A DNA stretch of 64,000 nt from Flavobacteriales bacterium UBA7612 (GTDB lineage Bacteria; Bacteroidota; Bacteroidia; Flavobacteriales; Weeksellaceae), in assembly GCA_002484335.1 (NCBI GenBank), contig DLJQ01000012.1, forward strand, positions 119,877 to 183,876, written 5' to 3'. The translations under genes and the position numbers were made by a program. Numbering within the stretch: the stretch's first letter is position 1; each line of letters begins with the position of its first letter. A model generated the notes under the pieces. That model had not been told where the DNA came from and did no database searches. It saw nothing but the letters and a program-made list of their open reading frames with translations. Below are positions 8,815-16,400 of this stretch, in pieces.

Positions 8815-9345
8815 ATGAGAAAACTAAAATTAGACGAATTAGGTCGTGTATCGGCTGATGAATATAAAGCAATTGAAAAACATCCGATTGTAGTTGTTTT
8901 AGACAACGTAAGAAGTATGCACAATGTTGGTGCTGTTTTCCGTACTTCTGATGCTTTTTTAATAGACAAAATTTATTTGTGTGGAATTACTGCAACTCCT
9001 CCTCACAAAGAAATTCACAAAACTGCTATTGGTGCAGAAAATTCTGTGGATTGGGAATATGTAAAAGATTCTAATGAATTGGTCGCTCAATTAAAAGCTG
9101 ATGGTTATCAAGTTGTAACAATAGAACAAACAGAAGGTTCTGTTTTATTGAATGAATTTCAAGTAGACAATTCTCAAAAATATGCCATTGTGATGGGAAA
9201 TGAAGTGGATGGTGTTCAACAATCTATCATCGATCAATGTGATACATGTATAGAAATCCCTCAATCTGGTACGAAACATTCACTAAATGTTTCTGTATGT
9301 ACAGGAATTATTTTGTGGAAATGGTACGAAGGATTTATGAAATAA
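8815..9345 (+). CDS. SpoU/TrmH family RNA 2'-O-methyltransferase
   Basis: This SAM-dependent ribose methylase acts on tRNA or rRNA and has a SPOUT trefoil-knot fold. The three family motifs are present: NVRSMHNVGAVFRTSDAF, the GNEVDGV loop, and the SAM-binding IPQSGTKHSLNVSVC. I take the ATG at 8815 rather than the overlapping GTG at 8812, giving 176 residues. That is short, with no extra RNA-binding domain, as in TrmL/TrmH-like single-domain enzymes. The exact target nucleotide cannot be told. It is divergent from mutS and followed by the 50-base palindrome of repeat copy 2, which may terminate it. Confidence 0.9.
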   Translation: MRKLKLDELGRVSADEYKAIEKHPIVVVLDNVRSMHNVGAVFRTSDAFLIDKIYLCGITATPPHKEIHKTAIGAENSVDWEYVKDSNELVAQLKADGYQVVTIEQTEGSVLLNEFQVDNSQKYAIVMGNEVDGVQQSIIDQCDTCIEIPQSGTKHSLNVSVCTGIILWKWYEGFMK

Positions 9346-9352
9346 AACTTTT

Positions 9353-9457
9353 TTGGGCGATCGAGCAGGCTTTTCGCTATATCTTTTATAAAAACAGAAC
9401 TTATGTATACATAAGTTCTGTTTTTATAAAAGGATGTCGCTTCAATCCCTATCGCAT
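9353..9457 (+). repeat. Intergenic palindromic repeat, copy 2
   Basis: The second copy of the family lies between convergent genes. The outer arms are GCGAT (9357-9361) and ATCGC (9451-9455). After AGGCTTTTCGCTATAT there is a perfect 50-base palindrome (9383-9432, centred on GTATAC), then the conserved GGAT...ATCC hairpin (9432-9435 with 9445-9448). It probably also acts as a two-way terminator for the TrmH-like and SMP-30 genes. Confidence 0.65.
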
Positions 9458-9498
9458 AAAATATTGGATTAACAAATAATATGTATGATGATAACTTA

Positions 9499-10491
9499 TC
9501 AACTTCCTCCAACCAATACATCCAATCTAAAAAGATGTTTAGATCCTGTAATATATAAAACATCTTTATTCTTGTATTTTCCAAATGTTAGATTTGCTAC
9601 TTTATCTAGAAAAGAAAGATGACCTATTCTTTTACCTTCAGAAGAAACAATATAAATAGTATTACCTGCTGCTACCCAGACATTACCTTTTTCATCAACA
9701 GTTATTCCATCTGGAATTCCATCTTCAAACTGAGCTAAAATTCGACCATTTATAACATCTTTATTTTTATCTATATCATAAACAACTAAATTTCTTGTAT
9801 TATATGGTTGCGAAGTATGTTCTATTTGTGAATCTGCTACATATAAATGTTTCTCATCTTTACTAAGGGCAATCCCATTTGATGTAACAACTTCTGAAGT
9901 ATTTAATTTTGTTATTTTTTTTGTTGTAGGATTGTATCTAAAGACATGTTCCCCTCCTTGAACTGGGTTACCTCCATAACCTTCATTTTCTTTTACAATT
10001 CCAAAAAGAGGATCGGTAAACCAAATTTCACCATCTTTATCAACAACTAAATCATTTGGACTATTTAATTTCTTATCACCATATAGATCGACTAGAACTG
10101 TCCAAGTACCATCTTTTTCTAATCGTTCTATAGCTCTTTTTCCATGTGAAGCTGATATTATTCTACCTTCGCTATCTATTGTATGACCATTATGAAATTG
10201 CGAAGGAGACAACCATTCCTTAGCACCATCTTTTTCTGTCCATTTAAAAACCCTATTGCCAACAACATCACTCCAGATTACCTCCTCATTAGGTAGAACA
10301 ATTGGACCTTCAGCCCAAGTACTTTCATCAGATAAAACTTCTAATTTAGCTTTTTTAGATAATAATTCATATATATTATTATTTGTTGATGTTACTTTTA
10401 AATCTATAAATTGATTTGTTTTTTGAGCATATGTTATTGTCGAAAATAACATTATTGCTAATGAAAGAATTTTAATCTTTTTAAATTTCAT
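9499..10491 (-). CDS. Secreted SMP-30/gluconolactonase-family protein
   Basis: This 330-residue six-bladed beta-propeller of the SMP-30/gluconolactonase/LRE family has a Sec signal peptide at residues 1-22 (cleavage at TYA-Q). Family signatures are WAEGPIVLPNEEVIWSD (calcium-binding Glu in the first blade), NGHTIDSEGRI, NSPNDLVVDKDGEIWFTD and SNGIALSKDEKHLYVAD, which supply the metal ligands Glu, Asn and Asp. Members hydrolyse sugar lactones such as gluconolactone to aldonic acids. The true substrate here is not known, and a periplasmic location is inferred from the signal peptide. It stands alone, convergent to the TrmH-like gene. No promoter motif is convincing in the 36 bases before it, so it may follow dgt on the same transcript. 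Confidence 0.85.
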   Translation of the reverse strand: MKFKKIKILSLAIMLFSTITYAQKTNQFIDLKVTSTNNNIYELLSKKAKLEVLSDESTWAEGPIVLPNEEVIWSDVVGNRVFKWTEKDGAKEWLSPSQFHNGHTIDSEGRIISASHGKRAIERLEKDGTWTVLVDLYGDKKLNSPNDLVVDKDGEIWFTDPLFGIVKENEGYGGNPVQGGEHVFRYNPTTKKITKLNTSEVVTSNGIALSKDEKHLYVADSQIEHTSQPYNTRNLVVYDIDKNKDVINGRILAQFEDGIPDGITVDEKGNVWVAAGNTIYIVSSEGKRIGHLSFLDKVANLTFGKYKNKDVLYITGSKHLFRLDVLVGGS

Positions 10492-10527
10492 TTTAAATTA
10501 TTATTTTTTTTTGTGGTTTTTATATAA

Positions 10528-11895
10528 TTATATGGTCATTCCTATTTCAATCCCTTTAATACGACGATATAATTCTGTAGCATAGTTATCTGTCATTCCA
10601 GAAACATAATCCAAAATACCCATTACTTTTTGATACTTTGTTCCCTTCTCGTACAAAAATTGTATTGGGACTAATCGTAATGCTTTTCTTTCAAATGTTT
10701 TTCTTTCGCCCTCATCTTTTAATATAGGAGGAATAAATTGTGAAAGCAATTCTGACATTACATTATAACCTGCATTTTCTATTTCTAAAACAGAACGATG
10801 ATTATATATATTTTCTCGAGAAAAACGTTGAATTTCAGTTAAAACTTTTTTCGTTTCGTTTACTGTCTCATCTTTTATAATATCTAATAAAGCTGTATTA
10901 AATTCTCCTTTGACAATTTTTTCAAAATTTTCTTGATAAACTTCAACAGATTTTTGAGTTAAAAGATTAATTGATTTTGCTCTTAAATAAGCAATTCTAT
11001 CATTTTTATCAGAAATAGATTTTAAATTCAATTTTGTTTTTTCTATCTGTTCAGGGCTCAAAGATTCTACTAAATTCAAAAATAATTTTCTACATTTATC
11101 ATGATCTATAATTCCTAAACGTTGTGAATCCTCAACATCAATTATCGAATAACAAATATCATCTGCTGCTTCTACTAGCCATACAAAAGGATGACGTTTA
11201 TAGATGATTGGAGAATCTTGTTCTAAAATCATATTAGTTTTTTCAGCTATAGTTTTAAATGCATCTTTTTGAGCTTGAAAAAAACCAAATTTTTTACGAT
11301 GAAGCTGTGATTTATCTTTTGCAATTGATTCACAAGGATATTTTGCAATTGCTGCTAGCGTAGAATAAGTTAAACGCAATCCTCCTTCGGATTTTCCATT
11401 CTGTTGCTGTGTAAGGATTCGAATTGCATTTGCATTACCTTCAAAATTAATTAAATCTGACCATTCTGCTTCAGTAAAAAAATGTTTTAGCTCAGCTTCA
11501 TTACGATCAAAATAAGATGCTATTGCATCTTCACCTGAATGACCAAAAGCAGGATTTCCGATATCATGACATAAACAAGCTGCAGAAATTACGTCGTGAA
11601 TACTATAATTATAAAAATCATAGGATTTTTCTGATAAATTATAATTTGAAGTGATAAACTTTCCTATTAAATTTCCCATTGATCGACCAACAGATGAAAC
11701 TTCCAATGAATGAGTTAATCTATTGTGTACAAAAACACTTCCAGGCAGAGGGAAAACTTGAGTTTTATTTTGTAATCTACGAAATGCAGATGAAAAAATT
11801 ATTCTATCGTAATCTCTTTGAAATTCAGATCTAGAATCACTTGTATCGTTTGTATTACTCCTCTGATTGGTATATATATGATTTAAGTTATCCAT
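10528..11895 (-). CDS. dgt: dGTP triphosphohydrolase
   Basis: The enzyme hydrolyses dGTP to deoxyguanosine and tripolyphosphate and belongs to the HD superfamily. The 455-residue protein has the N-terminal RSEFQRDYDRIIFSSAFRRLQNKTQVF signature region, the metal-binding HD residues His62 (RLTHSLEV) and His110-Asp111 (CLCHDIGNPAFGHSG), and a later acidic ligand in EAADDICYS. The length fits type 1 dGTPases rather than the shorter YfbR nucleotidases. It lies 36 bases upstream of the SMP-30 gene on the same strand. The 89-base leader contains the strong palindrome at 11943-11967, read here as the terminator of the upstream TPM gene. Confidence 0.95.
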   Translation of the reverse strand: MDNLNHIYTNQRSNTNDTSDSRSEFQRDYDRIIFSSAFRRLQNKTQVFPLPGSVFVHNRLTHSLEVSSVGRSMGNLIGKFITSNYNLSEKSYDFYNYSIHDVISAACLCHDIGNPAFGHSGEDAIASYFDRNEAELKHFFTEAEWSDLINFEGNANAIRILTQQQNGKSEGGLRLTYSTLAAIAKYPCESIAKDKSQLHRKKFGFFQAQKDAFKTIAEKTNMILEQDSPIIYKRHPFVWLVEAADDICYSIIDVEDSQRLGIIDHDKCRKLFLNLVESLSPEQIEKTKLNLKSISDKNDRIAYLRAKSINLLTQKSVEVYQENFEKIVKGEFNTALLDIIKDETVNETKKVLTEIQRFSRENIYNHRSVLEIENAGYNVMSELLSQFIPPILKDEGERKTFERKALRLVPIQFLYEKGTKYQKVMGILDYVSGMTDNYATELYRRIKGIEIGMTI

Positions 11896-11942
11896 AAAAT
11901 TATTAAAAAACTAAAATACAAATAATGTTTTTTATTCAAAAA

Positions 11943-11967
11943 AAAGCGAATGATAATCATTCGCTTT
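11943..11967 (-). terminator. Terminator of the LemA-TPM operon
   Basis: A 12-base perfect stem (11943-11954 with 11956-11967) followed on the minus strand by a T run, 18 bases after the TPM stop. Its core resembles a Fur box (see rejected items). Confidence 0.75.
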
Positions 11968-11984
11968 ACTGTATTTTAATTATT

Positions 11985-12770
11985 TTACCAACTTCCTGAA
12001 GCTCCTCCTCCGCCAAAACTTCCGCCGCCGAAGCCACCAAAACCTCCGCCAGAAGAACTTCCTCCGAAACCGCTTCCGCTTCCAAAGATAGAACTGCCTG
12101 AATTCATTATGATAACATCATCTAAAAATCCTCTTCTTCTACCTCTATTATTCCCTCCATTGTTTCCTCTACCTTTACCAATGATGAAAAATAAAAAGAT
12201 TAAAAATAAAATGACAAAAATTATAGTTCCTATATCTGCTTCAGGTCCATCTTTTTTATCATTTTTATATTTACCAGCAAATGCCTTAAAAATAGTATCT
12301 ACCCCAGCATTAATTCCTCCAGCATAATCACCTTCTCTAAAATAAGGAATTATTACATTGTCTATAATAGATTTATTAATCGTAGGTGGTAAATATATTT
12401 GGGCACTATAGCCAGTTCTTATTGTAATTTTTCTATCTTCAAGACTTAAAACAATAACAACTCCATTATCTTTTCCTTTAGTTCCTACTCCCCAATTTTC
12501 TCCTATTTCATTTGCAAAAGATTCTAGCGGATAACCATCTAATGATTTTACTGTTAGAACCAATATCTGAGTCGATGTAGAATCATCGTAAGCAACTAAT
12601 TTATTTTCTAAATCATTTAACTGTTTTGCATCAAAAATCTGAGCATAATCCTGCACTAATCTTTTAGGAGGATTTTTCATATTCACTAATTGCTCTGGTG
12701 TTTGGCCAAATGCAATAAAAATGGAAAATAAAAAAGTTATTATAAAATATCTAGCTGTAGCTAATTTCAT
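11985..12770 (-). CDS. TPM-domain membrane protein (YgcG family)
   Basis: This 261-residue protein has a Sec signal peptide (1-22), an extracytoplasmic TPM domain (about 35-170, with DYAQIFDAKQLNDLENKL at the start and KGKDNGVVIVLSLEDRKITI at its centre), one transmembrane helix (about 182-200), and a C-terminal tail made almost only of Gly, Ser and Phe. TPM domains carry weak phosphatase activity in plants and help photosystem or respiratory complex assembly. In bacteria they accompany LemA proteins, as here. The start lies inside the end of the upstream TPM gene (20-base overlap), so the two are coupled. The role is inferred to be at the cytoplasmic membrane. Confidence 0.88.
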   Translation of the reverse strand: MKLATARYFIITFLFSIFIAFGQTPEQLVNMKNPPKRLVQDYAQIFDAKQLNDLENKLVAYDDSTSTQILVLTVKSLDGYPLESFANEIGENWGVGTKGKDNGVVIVLSLEDRKITIRTGYSAQIYLPPTINKSIIDNVIIPYFREGDYAGGINAGVDTIFKAFAGKYKNDKKDGPEADIGTIIFVILFLIFLFFIIGKGRGNNGGNNRGRRRGFLDDVIIMNSGSSIFGSGSGFGGSSSGGGFGGFGGGSFGGGGASGSW

Positions 12771-13191
12771 CTGGTAATTCGTTTACATCATCCTCTTGGT
12801 AAGGAAAGTATTTTTTTAAAGCTTTACCTGTTTTTTTTACTCCTTGGCAAAGTCCTTTTACATAATCTTCTTTTCGGAAATATAAAATAACTTCTTCTTT
12901 TATTTCGTCCCAAAAATCATCTGGAGTTACATTATGAATTCCTTCATCTCCAATAATTGTAAAAAAATGATCTGAAGGAGATACATGAAACAAAACACCA
13001 TTTCGATCTTTTGTTTTATGCATTTCTAAGGTTTCAAACACTTCTAAAGCTTTCTGAAAATGATCAGATGAAGATTCGAATTCAATATGAATTCGAATCT
13101 CTCCACTTGTATTTTTCTCAGCTTTTTGAATTGCTTCGATTATTCTATTTTCATCTTTTGAAGAAAGAAACTTATTTTTCTTTTTTCCCAT
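12751..13191 (-). CDS. Small cytoplasmic TPM-domain protein
   Basis: This 146-residue protein is almost entirely a second, shorter TPM domain. It shows the domain's SGEIRIHIEFE strand, the KDRNGVLFHVSPSDHFFTIIGDEGI core and the final FRKEDYVKGLCQGV helix. It has no signal peptide or membrane helix and begins with a lysine-rich segment, so it should stay in the cytoplasm, unlike its neighbour. It lies between lemA (19 bases upstream) and the membrane TPM gene (20-base overlap). The three-gene set LemA-TPM-TPM is a common arrangement in Bacteroidota. The biochemical role is not established. Confidence 0.85.
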   Translation of the reverse strand: MGKKKNKFLSSKDENRIIEAIQKAEKNTSGEIRIHIEFESSSDHFQKALEVFETLEMHKTKDRNGVLFHVSPSDHFFTIIGDEGIHNVTPDDFWDEIKEEVILYFRKEDYVKGLCQGVKKTGKALKKYFPYQEDDVNELPDEISYS

Positions 13192-13210
13192 ACTGATGAT
13201 TTTATTCTTA

Positions 13211-13813
13211 TTAAAATTCTACTTTCGGAGCATTTTCAGTTCCTGCAGCAGCTTTAAAATAACCTTTTTTAGCGGCTCCCGTAAAACCAGCAATTAAACT
13301 ATTAGGAAAAGTAACAATCATAGAATTGTATTTTTCAGCTTCATCATTATATTTTTTTCTTTCAAACAAAACTTCTTGTTCAATACTTGACAATTCAGCT
13401 TGTAAAGAAGTAAAATTTTGATTGAATTTAATATCTGGATATTTTTCTACTGAAACTAATAATCTACTTAATGTAGATCCTAATTGATCTTGTGCAGCTT
13501 GGAATTTTGCAATATTTTCATCTGTTAATTGAGATGCATCGTCAATTTTAATTTGATTTGAAGTTGCTTTAGCTCGAGCATCAATAACAGCTGTTAATGT
13601 TTCTTTTTCCATATTAGCAGCTCCTTTTACAGTATTTACTAAATTAGGAACTAAATCTGATCTTTTTTGATATGTATTTTCTACATTTGACCATTGTTTT
13701 TGCACAGCTTGATCCGTTGTTTTAATTGAATTAGATATTCCAATTCCCCAAAAAACTATTCCCGCTAAAATTAGAAGTATTATACCTCCAAAAAGACAAC
13801 CTTTGTTTTTCAT
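13211..13813 (-). CDS. lemA: LemA family protein
   Basis: This 200-residue membrane-anchored protein has one N-terminal helix (about 6-26), then a four-helix bundle outside the membrane that begins with the family signature WSNVENTYQKRSDLVPNLVN. The RLLVSVEKYPDIKFNQNF stretch is also typical of LemA. The function is poorly known. In this family the protein is found with TPM-domain proteins, as here, where two follow in the same operon. A -7-type box at 13859-13866 gives a leader of roughly 40 bases. Length and motifs agree with the family, so the naming is secure though the role is not. Confidence 0.93.
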   Translation of the reverse strand: MKNKGCLFGGIILLILAGIVFWGIGISNSIKTTDQAVQKQWSNVENTYQKRSDLVPNLVNTVKGAANMEKETLTAVIDARAKATSNQIKIDDASQLTDENIAKFQAAQDQLGSTLSRLLVSVEKYPDIKFNQNFTSLQAELSSIEQEVLFERKKYNDEAEKYNSMIVTFPNSLIAGFTGAAKKGYFKAAAGTENAPKVEF

Positions 13814-13858
13814 AGTAGTTTATTTTATAAAAATAATTAATTTAAAAATATATATTAA

Positions 13859-13866
13859 CAAAAATA
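13859..13866 (-). promoter_or_regulatory. -7 box TATTTTTG for lemA
   Basis: On the minus strand TATTTTTG fits TAnnTTTG, 45 bases before the lemA ATG. It is the likely promoter of the LemA-TPM-TPM operon. The -33 element is not clear. Confidence 0.4.
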
Positions 13867-13907
13867 ACGCCGAGTTAAAAAACATACTCGACAAGATTAT
13901 TTTTATT

Positions 13908-14375
13908 TTAATTTAATAATGTTTTAGCCCAACTATCTTCAAGTGGTACTAACCAGTTTTGTTTAAAATCTTTTAAACTAGAAATTCCATTATTAAAAAC
14001 ATTTACATTTTTTATAGCTCCTTCTTTTACCTTTTGTTTAAAAGTAGGTAATTTTTCAATTAATATCTTCTCATTGGTTTCATAAGAAACTAACATTCTA
14101 TTTAATAAATCTAAAGAATAGTCAGCGTCAATTTCTCTTACTAATTTAGTTAATTTATCTATTGAACATCCACTAGCAGCTGCTTGATTTTCATCAACTG
14201 CAACAACTATAAACTGATCATATGGTAAATCAAATCCAGCTAAAAGTTCAGCTCCATGAGCATTCCAATCTCCTATAAAATTATTTAATTTATTCGTTAT
14301 ATTTTCTTTTTCTTCTACTGAAAATTTACGATTTGCTTGAAAAATCCAAATTCTAGAATCATCTGATAAATTCAT
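13908..14375 (-). CDS. Conserved Bacteroidota protein, unknown function
   Basis: This 155-residue cytoplasmic protein is of a type conserved in Flavobacteriia. From memory, homologues are often labelled 'ABC transporter ATPase', but no Walker A, Walker B or ABC signature exists here and the protein is too short for an ATPase domain. The visible features are the start SRIWIFQANRKFS, a central FIVVAVDENQAAASGCSIDK motif with a single conserved-looking cysteine, and a C-terminal helical region. The AAASGCSIDK segment could be an active site, but this is a guess. It is a single gene with its own -7 box (14401-14408). Confidence 0.8.
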   Translation of the reverse strand: MNLSDDSRIWIFQANRKFSVEEKENITNKLNNFIGDWNAHGAELLAGFDLPYDQFIVVAVDENQAAASGCSIDKLTKLVREIDADYSLDLLNRMLVSYETNEKILIEKLPTFKQKVKEGAIKNVNVFNNGISSLKDFKQNWLVPLEDSWAKTLLN

Positions 14376-14400
14376 TTCTTAAATTTTTTATCTCTTTATC

Positions 14401-14408
14401 CAAATATA
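14401..14408 (-). promoter_or_regulatory. -7 box TATATTTG
   Basis: On the minus strand TATATTTG matches TAnnTTTG, 25 bases before the ATG of the 155-residue conserved gene. Confidence 0.4.
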
Positions 14409-14440
14409 CAAAATATATTCATGAGATTTAATAAACAAAA

Positions 14441-14465
14441 AAAGAGATCGATTACCGACCTCTTT
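14441..14465 (-). terminator. Terminator of the cold-shock genes
   Basis: A 10-base stem with one G-U pair on the minus strand (14441-14450 with 14456-14465), followed by a T run, 25 bases after the csp stop. Confidence 0.7.
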
Positions 14466-14490
14466 CTTTTAATAAAAACTATGAATAAAA

Positions 14491-14682
14491 CTATATTCTT
14501 TTTACGTTAACGGCCATAAGACCTTTTTTACCTTTTTCTAAATCAAAAGTAACTTTATCATTTTCTTGGATATTATCAATTAATCCTGAAACGTGTACGA
14601 AAACATCTTCCCCACCGTTAGCATCAGAAATGAAACCAAAACCTTTTGATTCATTAAAGAATTTTACAATTCCTTCTTGCAT
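14491..14682 (-). CDS. Cold-shock protein, CspA family
   Basis: This 63-residue single cold-shock domain binds single-stranded RNA and DNA and melts RNA structure. The two nucleic-acid-binding motifs are intact: RNP1 KGFGFI (13-18) and RNP2 VFVHV (27-31). Length and the KKGLMAVNVKRI ending are normal. It lies 19 bases after a longer cold-shock-domain gene and is probably co-transcribed with it. The hairpin at 14441-14465 ends the transcript. I give no number from the csp series because paralogues cannot be told apart by sequence alone. Confidence 0.95.
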   Translation of the reverse strand: MQEGIVKFFNESKGFGFISDANGGEDVFVHVSGLIDNIQENDKVTFDLEKGKKGLMAVNVKRI

Positions 14683-14701
14683 TTGTATATATTTAATTAA
14701 A

Positions 14702-15121
14702 TTATTTTTTAACTATTTGTGTTGCTCTAAAACCTTTTTCGCTAATAGCTTTCTTAAACTCCACTTTATCACCAACTTTTAATAATTCTCTTGATTCTTT
14801 AAAATGGAAAAATATTTTATCATTAGAATTTAATACTTTTATAAATCCAAATCCTTTTGAATCGTTATAATTATCAACAATACCACTTATGAAAACTTCT
14901 TTATCTGAATTAGTTTCTAATTTTAATAAATCTTCTTCTTTATTCTGTAAATGAGGAGGCACATCTGTAAAATTACCTAGGACATCAACATAAACAATCA
15001 TTTCTTCTAATGATTTACCTTTATTATTGTTTTCTTTACGATTCTCTCTTTTACTTAATTTTTCTAATCTTTTTAGAGCTTTCTTTTTATTTTTTTCTTT
15101 TTTAGATGTTGAATCTGCCAT
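14702..15121 (-). CDS. Cold-shock-domain protein with basic N-terminal tail
   Basis: This 139-residue protein has three parts: a very basic tail (about 1-38, rich in Lys, Arg and Glu), a linker with EEMIVYVDVLGNFTDVPP, and a C-terminal cold-shock domain (about 78-139). RNP1 is intact (KGFGFI), while RNP2 is changed to IFFHF. This is an expanded form found in Flavobacteriia. The basic tail should strengthen RNA binding. It is the first gene of a pair with a csp gene. The best promoter box (15371-15378) lies 250 bases upstream, which implies a long 5' leader with hairpins, a known way of thermoregulating cold-shock mRNAs. That last point is inference. Confidence 0.88.
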   Translation of the reverse strand: MADSTSKKEKNKKKALKRLEKLSKRENRKENNNKGKSLEEMIVYVDVLGNFTDVPPHLQNKEEDLLKLETNSDKEVFISGIVDNYNDSKGFGFIKVLNSNDKIFFHFKESRELLKVGDKVEFKKAISEKGFRATQIVKK

Positions 15122-15370
15122 AAATGGATATAAATATTTTGTTCAACTTTTTTATAAGTTGATTATTAAATGTATTGAATTATACAGAGAAAAAATGAAA
15201 TTTAAATTCTAAATAAAATTGTATAAAAAATTAATATATTTATTATTTAGAAGTACAGAAATTAATGAAATGAGTTGACTTTTGTCAAAAAATAAATTAA
15301 AAAAAGTAAATTTTGGAATAGATTTTATTCCTAGTAAATTTCAAGATAAATCTTGTCTCTAATATTTTAC

Positions 15371-15378
15371 AAAGGTAT
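15371..15378 (-). promoter_or_regulatory. -7 box TACCTTTG for cold-shock pair
   Basis: On the minus strand TACCTTTG fits TAnnTTTG. It is the only good match in the gap and would place the RNA start about 245 bases before the first cold-shock gene. Confidence 0.4.
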
Positions 15379-15506
15379 AACTTATAATTGTAATAGCCTA
15401 TTTTTAATTACAATATCTCTTAATTCATAATTATTTTGTGATAATAATGTAAAAATATAGATATAAAAAGCACAAAAATTAAACTATAGACTAAATAATT
15501 CTTTAA

Positions 15507-15544
15507 AACAATAAAGTCATCTCATTTGAGATGACTTTATTGTT
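15507..15544 (-). terminator. Strong terminator of the Fe-S/HAD/MlaD cluster
   Basis: A perfect 18-base stem (15507-15524 with 15527-15544) and a 2-base loop, 24 bases after the stop of the cysteine-rich Fe-S protein. The longer T run is on the plus strand, so it may also work in that direction. Confidence 0.75.
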
Positions 15545-15567
15545 TTTTATATAATAGAAAAGATTAT

Positions 15568-16359
15568 TTATAGATCTTTTGCTTCCATTATAAGCTCTGC
15601 TAAATCTTTAACGACTACAGAAGATTCTTTTTCGAAATGTTTTACACCATCAGTCATCATTGTATTACAGAATGGACAACCTGTAGCTATAATATTAGGT
15701 TCTTTTTCTAAAGCTTCTTCAGTTCTTTCAATATTAATATCTATATTTCCTTTTTCTGATTCCTTGAACATTTGAGCTCCTCCTGCACCACAACATAACC
15801 CTCTTGTTTTGCAACGTTTCATCTCTACAAGTTCAGCATCAAGTTTTTCTATCAATATTCTAGGAGCTTCATATACATTATTTCCTCGACCAAGGTAACA
15901 AGGATCTTGGAATGTAATTTTCTTACCCTTAAACGTTTCAGAACCTTCTAATTTTAATTTACCTTCATTAATTAATTGTTGTAAAAATTGAGAATGATGT
16001 AAAACCTCATAATTTCCTCCTAAATTAGGATACTCATTTTTTAATGTATTAAAACAATGTGGGCAAGTTGTTACAATCTTTTTAACCTCATATGCATTTA
16101 ATACCTCTATATTCATCATTGCTTGCATTTGAAAAACAAATTCATTTCCTGCTCTTTTAGCAGGATCACCAGTACAAGATTCTTCTGTACCGAGAACTGC
16201 AAATTCAAGTCCGATGTTATTTAATATTTTTACAAATGCTCGTGTTATTTTTTTGGCTCTATCATCAAAACTACCAGCACAGCCAACCCAGAATAAAATT
16301 TCTGGTTGTAAGCCCTCTGCCATATATTGAGCCATTGTTTTTACTGTAATACTTGCCAT
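15568..16359 (-). CDS. CCG-domain Fe-S protein (HdrB/GlpC/LutA-like)
   Basis: This 263-residue soluble redox protein has two cysteine-rich CCG domains like those of heterodisulfide reductase subunit B, GlpC and LutA. The first carries GCAGSFDDRAKK and TCPHCFNTLKNEYP. The second carries DPCYLGRGNNVYEAPR, LCCGAGGAQMF and ATGCPFCNTMM. Such domains bind an unusual Fe-S cluster and pass electrons to or from a quinone or disulfide partner. The membrane 4Fe-4S protein at 16899-18227 in the same cluster is the probable partner, so the two look like a split version of a single HdrD-type protein. The electron donor is unknown; an electron-transfer flavoprotein is a reasonable guess. Confidence 0.88.
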   Translation of the reverse strand: MASITVKTMAQYMAEGLQPEILFWVGCAGSFDDRAKKITRAFVKILNNIGLEFAVLGTEESCTGDPAKRAGNEFVFQMQAMMNIEVLNAYEVKKIVTTCPHCFNTLKNEYPNLGGNYEVLHHSQFLQQLINEGKLKLEGSETFKGKKITFQDPCYLGRGNNVYEAPRILIEKLDAELVEMKRCKTRGLCCGAGGAQMFKESEKGNIDINIERTEEALEKEPNIIATGCPFCNTMMTDGVKHFEKESSVVVKDLAELIMEAKDL

Positions 16360-16400
16360 TTTTTTGTCGTCTTTGTGATTTTTTTGATTAATGTTTTTGA

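Larger units (their letters stand above)
15122..15567. other. 446-base AT-rich gap: cold-shock leader and terminator
   Basis: No gene fits in this gap. On the minus strand it holds a probable promoter box and long leader for the cold-shock pair, with two small perfect hairpins (15315-15320 with 15326-15331, and 15342-15347 with 15350-15355). At the high-coordinate end lies the terminator of the Fe-S protein gene (15507-15544). Confidence 0.5.

Noticed and set aside
9246..9584. Open frames of 77 and 107 residues on both strands
   Set aside because: They read through the 50-base palindrome of repeat copy 2 and share the same palindromic peptide (a YKNRTYVYISSVFIK stretch) on both strands, which shows that they are by-products of the repeat.
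11943..11967. Possible Fur box (core AATGATAATCATT)
   Set aside because: It looks like the core of a Fur site and lies upstream of dgt, but it is the stem of a good terminator 18 bases after the TPM gene with a T run, and dgt has no known link to iron. Binding by Fur cannot be fully excluded.
13871..13890. Small hairpin CGAGT/ACTCG after the 155-residue conserved gene
   Set aside because: The stem has only five pairs and overlaps the lemA promoter box area. It is too weak to call as a terminator.
15122..15212. Possible small gene upstream of the cold-shock pair
   Set aside because: A 61-residue frame (15027-15212) lies mostly opposite the cold-shock gene and is Phe/Leu-rich as expected for a shadow of its Lys/Glu-rich tail.
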